Shown here piece by piece: positions 27,198 through 35,531 of a stretch of 64,000 nt of DNA. Under the pieces are notes generated by a model. That model worked only from the letters and a program-made list of their open reading frames with translations. It was not told where the DNA came from and did not search any database. Position numbers and translations under genes: made by a program. The stretch lies in assembly GCA_002842735.1 (NCBI GenBank), contig PHEB01000018.1, forward strand, positions 1-64,000. Reading direction: 5' to 3'. Numbering within the stretch: the first letter of the stretch is position 1; every line of letters begins with the position of its first letter. This DNA is from Alphaproteobacteria bacterium HGW-Alphaproteobacteria-7 (lineage in GTDB: Bacteria > Pseudomonadota > Alphaproteobacteria > Sphingomonadales > Sphingomonadaceae).

Positions 27198-27216
27198 CGC
27201 TGCTCTCTCCTGTTGC

Positions 27217-27224
27217 GAACGTTC
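27217..27224. promoter_or_regulatory. Candidate operator between MFS transporter and LacI regulator
   Basis: GAACGTTC at 27217-27224 is a perfect 8-bp palindrome with the central ACGT common to LacI-family operators. The flanks are only partly symmetric. It lies 20 bp upstream of the transporter start, inside the 138-bp divergent promoter region. The evidence is position and symmetry only. Confidence 0.35.
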
Positions 27225-27335
27225 TCGTGACGCTCCCGCGCAATCCATGCGCGAGGCCGCTGCACAATTCCAGTGAGAATAGGAATGCACACGCGCGCTT
27301 GCACAGGGATATCAACAGGCCGTAGAGGTGCGAGC

Positions 27336-28370
27336 ATGAGCGGAGCATCACGCAGACGGCCAACATCATTCGACGTGGCGGAGCGGGCGGGGGTCAGCCA
27401 GCCCACTGTCAGCCGCGCGCTATCCGGATCGCCCGCGATTGCCGAGGCGACCCGGCGCAAGGTGGTCGAGGCGGCCGAGGCGCTCGGTTACTTCGTCGAT
27501 GAACGCGCCGCGCGATTGCGTCGAGGCTCAACCGGGACGCTCGCCGTCGTCGTCATCTGCCGCGAAGGCGATAGCGCGGCCAGCATCAACCCGTTTGCCT
27601 ACGCGCTGCTCGGCTCTGTCTGCGTTGCCGCATCCGAACGCGGGTTTGAAACGCTGGTGTCGTTTCAGGCGCGTGCCGAGGCGTTTTTCGGCCACTATCA
27701 GGAACAGGGCCGCGCCGATGGTCTGGTGGTGATCGGCACCACCACCAATGCGCCCGCTTGGGAACATTTCCGTGCGCTTGATGGCGAAGGGCGGCGGGTC
27801 GCCTATTGGGGATCGCCGTTTGACGAGCTGGATTGGGTGCGGTCAGACAACGGCGCGGCGGGCAGGCTGGCGGTCGAACACCTGCTGGCCGCAGGCTACC
27901 GCCGCCCGTGCTTCCTCGGCGCGCTCAATACCCCGCAGGTGCAGTTCACCGAACGCTATGAAGGCTATGCCGAAGCGATGCGCGCCGCCGGGCTGGAGCC
28001 GTGCCTTGCCCCCACCGTCAACGCCGCCAGCCGCGAAGAAGAAGGCCGCCGCGCCGCGCGTCGCCTGATCGAGCGGGGCGATTTCGAACAGGGGGGCGTG
28101 GACGCGGTGTTCGCCGCCTGCGATGCGATGGCGCTGGGCGCGATGGAGGCCTTTGCCGCCGCCGATCTGGCGGTGCCAGCGGATGTGGGCGTGATGGGGT
28201 TCGATGATCTGCTGGCGGGCCGTTTCGCCCGTCCGGGGCTGACCACGATTGCCCCCGACCCCGCCGAAGCGGGCGCGGCGCTGGTCGAAGCGGTGCTGGA
28301 TGAAAACGGCGATAATGCCCGCCGCCGGGTGCCGGTATCGCTGATCGCGCGCGGCAGCACGGCGCGCTAA
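27336..28370 (+). CDS. LacI-family transcriptional regulator (344 aa)
   Basis: The LacI HTH is at the N-terminus (SFDVAERAGVSQPTVSRALSG, residues about 11-31), followed by the sugar-binding-type effector domain with VVVICREGDSA and GVMGFDDLLAGRFARPGLTTI. The start ATG 27336 has GAGGTG upstream. It is divergent from the FucP/GluP-type transporter and close to zwf and glk, so it is likely the local regulator of glucose or hexose uptake. It differs in sequence from the sucrose-locus LacI protein. The effector is unknown. Confidence 0.9.
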   Translation: MSGASRRRPTSFDVAERAGVSQPTVSRALSGSPAIAEATRRKVVEAAEALGYFVDERAARLRRGSTGTLAVVVICREGDSAASINPFAYALLGSVCVAASERGFETLVSFQARAEAFFGHYQEQGRADGLVVIGTTTNAPAWEHFRALDGEGRRVAYWGSPFDELDWVRSDNGAAGRLAVEHLLAAGYRRPCFLGALNTPQVQFTERYEGYAEAMRAAGLEPCLAPTVNAASREEEGRRAARRLIERGDFEQGGVDAVFAACDAMALGAMEAFAAADLAVPADVGVMGFDDLLAGRFARPGLTTIAPDPAEAGAALVEAVLDENGDNARRRVPVSLIARGSTAR

Positions 28371-28394
28371 ATCCTCCCCCCAAGGGGAAGGATT
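28370..28394. terminator. Convergent hairpin embedding both stop codons
   Basis: AATCCTCCCC (28370-28379) pairs with GGGGAAGGATT (28384-28394), with one bulged A. The last base of the LacI TAA and the TAA of the opposite PEPC-like gene lie in the stem. It resembles the arm of the palindromic element at 24238-24368 and may be a truncated member acting as a bidirectional terminator. Confidence 0.55.
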
Positions 28395-31173
28395 ACCCGT
28401 GTGCCCCGAATTCATTGGCAATCGCCGTGCTGATCCTGAGCGATAGCGCGTGGGCGCGGGCCATCGGAGTCAGAAAATCGCGTTCAATCGCGCCGTAACC
28501 TTCCTCGCCGCCATCGGGATAATCGCTGGCTTCATCGAGCGTGAAGTCGTGCGGCCCCGGCACCCGCACCGGAAAAGCGCGCCGCAATTGCGCCAGCGCC
28601 TCGTCCACCCGCAACGTCAGCACCATTTCGATCACATCGCTGCGGCTGATGTCGTTCGCGCGGCTGAAGGCGGGAACAGACACCGCCTTCAGGAACATAT
28701 GCTGCAGCAGCGCAAGACGCAGCGCCTGCAACACCCCGATGCGGCGGCGCACGCGTTCGCGCGCGGGAGTATCGGCGGGGTTATCGGCGGCATTATCGGG
28801 GATCAGATCGGTCAACTGGTGGAGTTTGAGCGCATCAATCCTGAGGTGCGAGGCAAGGCGGCGAAACACGCTGGTGCGATCATCGGCGACCAGATATTCG
28901 GCGAGGCTGGCACACGCGCCAGCCAGATGATCCTCTGTCCCGCGATAGGTGCGGCTGGCCCAATAGGCCGAATTGAACAGCTCGCCATAGGCCGCCACGG
29001 TCTTGATACTGCCCAGCGCATTGGCGGCGTTCAGCAGCCGCAGAATCTGCCGCCCGCGCGCGCTTTCGGTCAGCAGCGTGGCGATGTCTTCGCGGCTGGC
29101 GTCCGCCGCGCTGCCGATCCCGGCGATGACATTGACGGGGTAGCCAAGCTGCTGAAGAATCGCGTTGTGCGGGATCGCGCGGATTTGCCGCAGGCTCATC
29201 TCGCGGTCGGCGTTGATATCGCTCTGGCGGCGCGACACGCGGCTGCCGGTGGTATTGAGCAACCCCAATCCGAACGCGGTAACGGCGCGGGCATAGGTGC
29301 GGCTGGCGAGGTGATCGCTCTGATGATCCTTCACCGCGCGATAGAAATCGAGGCTGATGTCGGTGCGGTGGTAAAACGGATCAGCGGGCGCGGCGAGATC
29401 GGTTTCCGCCGGACGCAATTCGGCAATGCGGGTGAGGGTGGCGAGCGCCAGTTCGGGCGTGGCGAAGAACAGGTAGCCATCGCCGCCCTGAAAGCTGACC
29501 TCGGGTTCCAGCCGGATGCCCGCGCGCGCAAACCGCCGCCGCGCCCAGGGCGATAGCGGCCATTCGAGCCGATCCTGAAACGACGCCGGGTGCGCGCCGC
29601 GGCCCATGCTTTCGCCGTGGGTGTTGAAAATCAGCGCGGCGACATCGCCAAGACCATTGGCGGCCATTGCTTCGGCCAGCCGCCCCTGCAACCGCTCAAT
29701 CGCGAGGCTCGCCGGGATCTGCCCGACAAACCGTCCGGCATCGGAAAAGCCGGTCTGCACCGCCACCCGGCCCCGTTGCCGGGCGTAGGCGCGGTAGGCA
29801 GGCTCGGCCAGCAAGGCATCAAGGAACCGCCCGCCATGTTCAAGCGCAGCCTCGGTTTCGAACAGCGGTGAGACATCGACCTTGCCCTCCACCCCGAACA
29901 GCTTGGCGAAATAGAGCGCGGCGAGCACCGTGGCGGGCTGTTCGCATTCGGCCACCAGCATCCGGATCGGGGCATCGGCATCGATGTGCTTGAGGATTTG
30001 CGCCATCGCGATGAATTGCCGGATCGCGGTGGAGCTTTCGGTGGCGAGCGCGGCAAAATTGGTGCGCAGCGGCGCGGCGTCATCCACCATCGCGCGCAGG
30101 GTGGCGAGCGCGCTTTTGCTGGCGAGTTCGATCACTTCGCCTTCGGGCAGCCGGCGGCGGATCGCGTTGTGCAATTGTTTGGCGTTCAAGCGGAAATGGA
30201 TCCAGCCCATCCCCAGCCCATCGGCGCGCATCGCGGCGGCGAGCGTCAGCAGGGCTATGGCGCGGGTCTGCGGGGCACTTTCGGCCTCGGCCTCCAGAGC
30301 GGTGATCAGCGGCGTGAGCGACAGCAGGTTGTCCGGGCTGTGGGTGGTCAGCCGGTTGGCGGCTGCGGCGAGCGCTGCTTCGCTGCTGAGATCGCCTGCG
30401 AAATCGGCGGCGCGTTCGGCGGCGAACCGCGACGCGGGGCGCAGGGTGTCGAGCAGCGGGTGCGCCGGGTCGATGGCTTCCAGCGCGGCGGTGTAGCGCG
30501 CCAGCCGTTCAGCCTTTTCGGTCAGGCGGAACCCGATCGAGGTGTGCCAGCCAATATCGGTGCGCCCGTCCATGTCATATCCGACCCAGCTGGCAAAGCG
30601 GAACGGCAGCGGGCGCAGGGCGCGCCATTGATCGGGCCACTTCTCGCGCGCTTCATCGAGCAAGCGGGCGACAATCGCATCGCGCGCATCCTGCGCCCGG
30701 CCCATCGCTGCCATTGCGGCGCGGTGTTCGTGGTCAAGCGTCACGGCGGCGTGTTCGGGCGCGGCGATGCAGGCGCTATCGTCGATCACCCCATCGCCAG
30801 AGGCCGCAGCGGCAACCGCCTCGGCCTGTTCCGGCGCGAGCAGGAAGGTGGGGTGCGCGGTGAACACGGCGTGGAGTTGCGGGCGTTCCCAGCACGCGCG
30901 AAAGGCGTCGAAATCGCCATCCTCACCCGCCAGCGCGGCGGCGCTATCGGCGGCTGGAGCCAGCAGCTTGCGCAGCTTGGCCGCGCGGGTTTTCAGCCCG
31001 TCGCATTCCAGATCAGCCACCAATGCGGCCAGATCATCCAGGCTCACCTGCCCCGCCTCAAGCCCGCGCGACAGATCGAGCGACAGTTGGAACACCGGGT
31101 TGAACAGCGGTGTTTCGCGGGTGCGCTGATGCAGGCCAGCCAGCCGTGCTTCAAGATCGGCGATGGTCTTCAT
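28393..31173 (-). CDS. Divergent phosphoenolpyruvate-carboxylase-like protein (926 aa)
   Basis: Overall length and order match bacterial PEP carboxylase: VFTAHPTFLL (103-112), WVGYDMDGRTDI (196-207) for WxGGDRDGN, GFSDAGRF (475-482) for GYSDSNKD, FNTHGESMGRG (516-526) in place of FHGRGG, SLRQIRAIPH for LRAIPW, and a C-terminal Gly. The essential Glu after TAHPT is Phe, and the FHGRGG loop and SNKD segment are replaced. Databases usually label such proteins ppc, but carboxylation of PEP is doubtful. The start ATG 31173 overlaps the glk stop (ATGA), so the two are coupled; a role tied to glucose phosphorylation or anaplerosis is plausible. Homology is clear; function is open. Confidence 0.75.
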   Translation of the reverse strand: MKTIADLEARLAGLHQRTRETPLFNPVFQLSLDLSRGLEAGQVSLDDLAALVADLECDGLKTRAAKLRKLLAPAADSAAALAGEDGDFDAFRACWERPQLHAVFTAHPTFLLAPEQAEAVAAAASGDGVIDDSACIAAPEHAAVTLDHEHRAAMAAMGRAQDARDAIVARLLDEAREKWPDQWRALRPLPFRFASWVGYDMDGRTDIGWHTSIGFRLTEKAERLARYTAALEAIDPAHPLLDTLRPASRFAAERAADFAGDLSSEAALAAAANRLTTHSPDNLLSLTPLITALEAEAESAPQTRAIALLTLAAAMRADGLGMGWIHFRLNAKQLHNAIRRRLPEGEVIELASKSALATLRAMVDDAAPLRTNFAALATESSTAIRQFIAMAQILKHIDADAPIRMLVAECEQPATVLAALYFAKLFGVEGKVDVSPLFETEAALEHGGRFLDALLAEPAYRAYARQRGRVAVQTGFSDAGRFVGQIPASLAIERLQGRLAEAMAANGLGDVAALIFNTHGESMGRGAHPASFQDRLEWPLSPWARRRFARAGIRLEPEVSFQGGDGYLFFATPELALATLTRIAELRPAETDLAAPADPFYHRTDISLDFYRAVKDHQSDHLASRTYARAVTAFGLGLLNTTGSRVSRRQSDINADREMSLRQIRAIPHNAILQQLGYPVNVIAGIGSAADASREDIATLLTESARGRQILRLLNAANALGSIKTVAAYGELFNSAYWASRTYRGTEDHLAGACASLAEYLVADDRTSVFRRLASHLRIDALKLHQLTDLIPDNAADNPADTPARERVRRRIGVLQALRLALLQHMFLKAVSVPAFSRANDISRSDVIEMVLTLRVDEALAQLRRAFPVRVPGPHDFTLDEASDYPDGGEEGYGAIERDFLTPMARAHALSLRISTAIANEFGAHG

Positions 31174-32165
31174 GGCGATTCCCCGTGCTCGGTTGCAAAG
31201 GCCGCGGCCGCGCCGAACAGGCCGGGTTGCGGGTGAACGATCAGCTTGACCGGGATGCCTGCCATCAGGGTTTCAAACCGCCCCTTTGCCTTGAACCTCG
31301 CGGCAAAACCCGATGCGAGCAGCGTGTCGCGGATGCGGTAGCCAAGCCCGCCCGCGATAACCACGCCCGCAAACCCGCCCTGCGCCAGCGCCAGATCACC
31401 CGCGACCGACCCCAATGACAGGCAGAAGCGGTCAACCGCTGCGGCGGCCAAGCTGTCTTCGCCATTGGTGCCGAGCGTCCAGATCTCAATCGCATCGCGT
31501 TCAGGCACGGTGCGGTGTTCCATGGCGGCGAGCGCCTGATAAATGTCGACGATGCCGGGGCCAGCCACCACCCGCTCCACCGAAACGCGGTTGTGGCGGC
31601 TGCGCAGGCGGGCAAGGATCGCGTCCTCGATCGTGTCGAGCGGGGCGAAGTCGATATGTCCGCCCTCGGTCGCCTGCACGCGGTAATGGGCGCCGGATCG
31701 CCACAGATGCGCGACCCCCAGCCCGGTGCCGGGGCCGATCACGCTGATCGTGCCATCGCGGCCCAGCGGTGCATCGGGGCCAGCGAGGTGCAGGAATTGG
31801 TCATCGTCCGCGCGCGCTACGGCGTGGGCGACGGCGGCGAAATCATTGACCAGCGTGAAGCGTTCCACGCCGAGCTTTTCGGTGATCAGCGCGGGGCGGA
31901 TGATCCACGGATTGTTGGTGAAACGGATCACCGGATTGAGATTGCCGGGGCTGCCCACCGGCCCGGCAATCGCCATGCTGACCGCAGGTGGCAGGGTGCC
32001 ACCCTTGCGGGTGCGAAACGCCTCCCACGCGGTTTGAAAGCTGGCGTGATCGGCGGTGTGGAGCGTTTCGGGCGCATCAAGGCTGATCGCCCCATCCGCG
32101 CCAATCGACGCGATGGCAAAGCGCGCATGGGTGCCGCCGATATCGACTACCACCAGATCGCGCAT
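31170..32165 (-). CDS. glk: Glucokinase (331 aa)
   Basis: A bacterial Glk-type glucokinase: VVDIGGTHARFAIA near the N-terminus (ATP site), NDFAAVAHAV with the catalytic Asp, VIGPGTGLGVAHL, and EGGHIDFAP. It phosphorylates cytoplasmic glucose, including that released from sucrose by the GH68 enzyme, to feed zwf. Length is normal. The stop codon overlaps the PEPC-like gene's start by 4 bp. The 15-bp motif shared with zwf is 71 bp upstream. Confidence 0.96.
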   Translation of the reverse strand: MRDLVVVDIGGTHARFAIASIGADGAISLDAPETLHTADHASFQTAWEAFRTRKGGTLPPAVSMAIAGPVGSPGNLNPVIRFTNNPWIIRPALITEKLGVERFTLVNDFAAVAHAVARADDDQFLHLAGPDAPLGRDGTISVIGPGTGLGVAHLWRSGAHYRVQATEGGHIDFAPLDTIEDAILARLRSRHNRVSVERVVAGPGIVDIYQALAAMEHRTVPERDAIEIWTLGTNGEDSLAAAAVDRFCLSLGSVAGDLALAQGGFAGVVIAGGLGYRIRDTLLASGFAARFKAKGRFETLMAGIPVKLIVHPQPGLFGAAAAFATEHGESP

Positions 32166-32236
32166 TGCCTGTCTCCCCGTCCGCTAATTGTTCAGGGGTG
32201 GGGGTCTAGCAGGCGGCGCGCGGAAATCCCACGCGC

Positions 32237-32251
32237 CGCATACTTATTCAA
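32237..32251 (-). promoter_or_regulatory. Shared zwf/glk upstream motif, copy 2
   Basis: On the minus strand it reads TTGAATAAGTATGCG, identical to 25881-25895, ending 71 bp before the glk start. It sits only 11 bp past the stop codon of the S46 peptidase gene on the same strand. Confidence 0.6.
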
Positions 32252-32262
32252 ATGAAACCTAC

Positions 32263-34401
32263 CTATTCGGCGGTGACACCCATTTCCGCCAGCAGGCGCT
32301 GCGCGCCATCGACCTTGTCCATCGTCCACAGCATGAACCGGCTGTCGACATGGATGGTGCGGTTGATCGCGGGATCATACATCCAATCAGACACCACGCC
32401 TTCAATCGTGCCATCAAACGCCAAGCCAACAAATTCGCCGCGCGCATTCAACGTCGATGAACCCGAATTGCCGTTGGTAATATCAACCGTGGAAAGGAAA
32501 TCGACCGGCAGCGTGCCGAGTTCAGGGGAAGCATAGCGGCCATAATCCTTGGCCTTGATCAGTTCGATCATCTTGTCCGGCGCATCAAATTCGCCGCGCC
32601 CGGTTTGCTTGGCCACGATCCCTTCGGCAGTGGTGAACGGCGTCCATATCTGACCGTCCACCGCTTTGCCCGTTACCTTGCCATAGGTGAAGCGCAGCGA
32701 GCCATTGGCATCGGGGAACATCGTTTTGCCCTGGCTAGCAGCATAGGCGAGGCGCGCTTCCATCACCTTGGAACGGGCCTTTTGCATTTCACCGGCACGG
32801 GCCTTTTCTCCGGCTTCGTTGGCCATCGCTTCATCATAGGTCGCAACGGCAAGCTGGATAAAGGGATCGTCTGACGCTTTGAAGTCGGCGACAGATTTGT
32901 CCATCCATTCCATCCGTTTTGCGGCATCCTCCAACGCAGTCGCATTGTAGAATGAAGCTAGATCACGGCCTTGCATAAAGCTGTCGAAGCTCTGATAGCG
33001 ATCTTCCGCCGCCAGCTTACGATATTCGGCGATGGCGTCTTCCCACAGCGCCTTGTCAATTTCGGTAACATAGCGGCGTTCGATGCGCTGCATGGCTTGT
33101 GACATGAAGGCGCGGTCGCGTTCTTGATAGCCGGGTTCGCGATCCTTGTCCGGTTTGGCCTGCTCATTCGCCCAGCGATAAAGACGGCGGGCCGCGCCAT
33201 AAAGCTGACCGCGGCCCAGCAGCCCCCGGCGCGCATCGGCCAGCGCCTCGTTGTCACTTTGCGCTACCAGCCGATCAAGTTCGGCCAGCGCCGCGCCATA
33301 TTGTGCCTGACGTGCCGGGTCAGCCGCGATCCAGCTGCGGAAAGCCGTTTCGTCAGCCTGTTTCTTTTCGATCAGCGAAATCGCATCCGCGCCCGCCATT
33401 TGTCCGGCAATCTTCTTTTCATAGTTTTCCACCCCCTGAAGCGTGGCGGCATAGGCAATTGCGGCGGCCTGATTGCCAGCGGTCAGCGCGTCAATCAGAT
33501 CGCCATATCCAGCCAGCATGCGCTGCTGATAGGGGTAGAGTTCCTCGTAATAAAACCGCGCTTCTTCGGCAGTGCGTAGGCGTTCGGTGGTTCCGGGAAA
33601 GCCTGCGACCATGATGAAATCGCCTTCCTTCACGCCCTGTTTGGCGATGGGGAGGAACGCCTTTGGCTTGAACGGCACGTTTTCCGCAGCAAACGGCGCG
33701 GACGAACCATCGGGCGCGACGTAAGCGCGATAAAACCCGAAATCCCCGGTGTGACGCGGCCACATCCAATTGTCGGTTTCACCGCCGAAATTACCCACGC
33801 CCGCCGCCGGGGCATAGACCAACCGCACGTCTTGAATTTCCAGCTGCTGCTGCAACCAATATTGCTGCCCACCGAAATAGGCGCGCACATCGCAGCGGCG
33901 GCTGGCCTGTTTCTCGCACGCTTCGATCAAGGCCGTGCGGTTGGCCTGAAGCCGGTCATAACGCGCGCGGCCTTCCAGCTTGGCGGCGCCTTTAAGCATC
34001 GCAGACGTCACATCGCGCAGATCCTCGATCACATAAATGCGGCTGCCCGGTGCAGCAGGCAGTTCATCCGCAAGCGTTGCTGCGAGAAAGCCGTTGGTGA
34101 GGTAGTCAGCCTCGGGCGAGGAATTATATTGCAGCGATCCGGCCACACAGTGGTGATTGGTGGCCACCAGGCCTTGAGGTGAAAGGAACGCTGCCGAACA
34201 TCCGCCCAACGATGCAATTGCGGTTAGCGGCGGGCGTTGCAGATCGCCCAGCGTTGCGGGGTCAAGCTCAAGCCCGGCCTGCTTCATCGCATCGCCGATC
34301 GCGCCGGTCTGGCTCGGCAGCCACATGCCTTCTTCGGCAAGCAGCGCGGCGGGGGTGGAAAGGGTCAGGGCACAGGCCCCGGCAAGCAGGAACTTTTTCA
34401 T
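32263..34401 (-). CDS. S46-family dipeptidyl-peptidase (DPP7/DPP11 type, 712 aa)
   Basis: The start is taken at 34401 because AAGAGGA sits at proper spacing from it; an ATG 9 bp upstream leaves no room for a ribosome site. The signal peptide ends near PAALLAEE. The chymotrypsin-like fold shows GGCSAAFLSPQGLVATNHH with catalytic His at about 84, and ITNGNSGSS with catalytic Ser at about 646; a long helical domain is inserted between. S46 peptidases release dipeptides from oligopeptides in the periplasm. The S1 specificity residue cannot be set with confidence here. It is divergent from the lipoprotein gene across 259 bp. Confidence 0.93.
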   Translation of the reverse strand: MKKFLLAGACALTLSTPAALLAEEGMWLPSQTGAIGDAMKQAGLELDPATLGDLQRPPLTAIASLGGCSAAFLSPQGLVATNHHCVAGSLQYNSSPEADYLTNGFLAATLADELPAAPGSRIYVIEDLRDVTSAMLKGAAKLEGRARYDRLQANRTALIEACEKQASRRCDVRAYFGGQQYWLQQQLEIQDVRLVYAPAAGVGNFGGETDNWMWPRHTGDFGFYRAYVAPDGSSAPFAAENVPFKPKAFLPIAKQGVKEGDFIMVAGFPGTTERLRTAEEARFYYEELYPYQQRMLAGYGDLIDALTAGNQAAAIAYAATLQGVENYEKKIAGQMAGADAISLIEKKQADETAFRSWIAADPARQAQYGAALAELDRLVAQSDNEALADARRGLLGRGQLYGAARRLYRWANEQAKPDKDREPGYQERDRAFMSQAMQRIERRYVTEIDKALWEDAIAEYRKLAAEDRYQSFDSFMQGRDLASFYNATALEDAAKRMEWMDKSVADFKASDDPFIQLAVATYDEAMANEAGEKARAGEMQKARSKVMEARLAYAASQGKTMFPDANGSLRFTYGKVTGKAVDGQIWTPFTTAEGIVAKQTGRGEFDAPDKMIELIKAKDYGRYASPELGTLPVDFLSTVDITNGNSGSSTLNARGEFVGLAFDGTIEGVVSDWMYDPAINRTIHVDSRFMLWTMDKVDGAQRLLAEMGVTAE

Positions 34402-34594
34402 GGCGAACATCCTCTTGTGATGTCGCCGCAGCGCCTGTGCAGACGAGCGGCGTGCGTGCTATTGTGCCCGGTGAGGGCGGTAGCGGCAGTTAGGACGTTT
34501 TGCCGCGTGGTGAAAAGGGCGAATTTGCCTGATCGACGAACGGCTTGTGCGTCGGGTTGAGTATCATCTGTTGCCGCGCTGCAAATGGCCACTT

Positions 34595-34613
34595 GCGAAT
34601 GATTATCAATTCC
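34595..34613. promoter_or_regulatory. Fur-box-like site
   Basis: The 19 bases GCGAATGATTATCAATTCC match 13 of the 18 arm positions of the 9-1-9 Fur consensus and lie about 50 bp upstream of the lipoprotein start. This is an otherwise AT-poor region, so the AATGATTATCA core stands out. It suggests iron control of the lipoprotein gene. Confidence 0.5.
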
Positions 34614-34660
34614 GTCATGAGGTGGCGCACATCATTTTCACGCAAAGGACGATCCGTTCG

Positions 34661-35500
34661 ATGAACAGCACCCTCAAAATCTGGACTCAGCTTGGCCTTG
34701 GCACCGCGTTGGCGGGCGGCGTGCTGTCGGCGTGCAGTGACGAGGTGGGCGGCGAAGGCTCAGGCGGCGAAGGCGCGGGCACGCAAGCGGTCGCCCCCGG
34801 CGAAGGCGCCGCTGCCATCGGCGGCAGTGCAGCAGGCGGTGAGGGCGAGGGCGGAGTGGCGGTGGCTGATGCGGGCCACGATCCGATCACCTATGGCATT
34901 GCGCTGGCCGTGACCGAGGCCCACGTTGTCGCCGCGCGCGATGCCTATGCAGCGGGTGAGAAGCAGGCAGCCGCCGAAATGTTCGCCCATCCCGCGGCTG
35001 AAGTGCTGGTGGAAATGGACCCGGTGTTCGCGCAGTTGGGGGTTGCCGATTTCAAGCAATTACTGACCGATGCCTCGATCGCCGCCTATGACGGCAAGAG
35101 CGCCGCCGAGGTGAACAAACGCTATGATGCGATCATCGCCGCGCTGCGCGGTGCGGCGACCAAAGCGCCCGATAATGGCGCATCCGAAGCCGCGGTGGCC
35201 GCAGGCGTGATCGCCGACCAGATCGAACGCGCCAGCGCGATGTATCGCATCAGCGCCAATGATGACCGTTACGAGCCGTATTTGGATGGCTATGGGTTCG
35301 CCAAGGTTGCCGAAACCGCATTTGCGACTTCGGGCGCGGCGATCAAGGCTGACAACCCGGCGCTCCACGCCCGCATCACCGAGGCGCTGGCTGTGCTGAC
35401 GCAGGCCTACCCCACAGCCACCCGTCCGGATGCGCTAGCCTTGAACCCCGGCGCGCTGTCAGCGGCATCATCCAAGGTGCTGCTCGCGCTGGGCAGTTGA
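34661..35500 (+). CDS. Predicted lipoprotein, helical, possibly iron-regulated (279 aa)
   Basis: ATG 34661 with AAAGGAC upstream opens a lipoprotein signal: LALAGGVL-like hydrophobic stretch ending in LSAC (lipobox, Cys about 25). A Gly/Glu/Ala-rich low-complexity linker follows (about 28-70), then a mainly helical domain of about 200 residues with HVVAARDAYAAGEKQAAAEMFAHP and YRISANDDRYEPYLDGYGF. I do not recognise the family. Helical, lipid-anchored and behind a Fur-like box is reminiscent of imelysin-like iron-related lipoproteins, but the GxHxxE motif of those is not seen. It converges on hemN across a 31-bp gap. The role is unknown. Confidence 0.75.
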   Translation: MNSTLKIWTQLGLGTALAGGVLSACSDEVGGEGSGGEGAGTQAVAPGEGAAAIGGSAAGGEGEGGVAVADAGHDPITYGIALAVTEAHVVAARDAYAAGEKQAAAEMFAHPAAEVLVEMDPVFAQLGVADFKQLLTDASIAAYDGKSAAEVNKRYDAIIAALRGAATKAPDNGASEAAVAAGVIADQIERASAMYRISANDDRYEPYLDGYGFAKVAETAFATSGAAIKADNPALHARITEALAVLTQAYPTATRPDALALNPGALSAASSKVLLALGS

Positions 35501-35531
35501 ACGTTGCGGCTATGCGCTCGAGAATCAGCGA

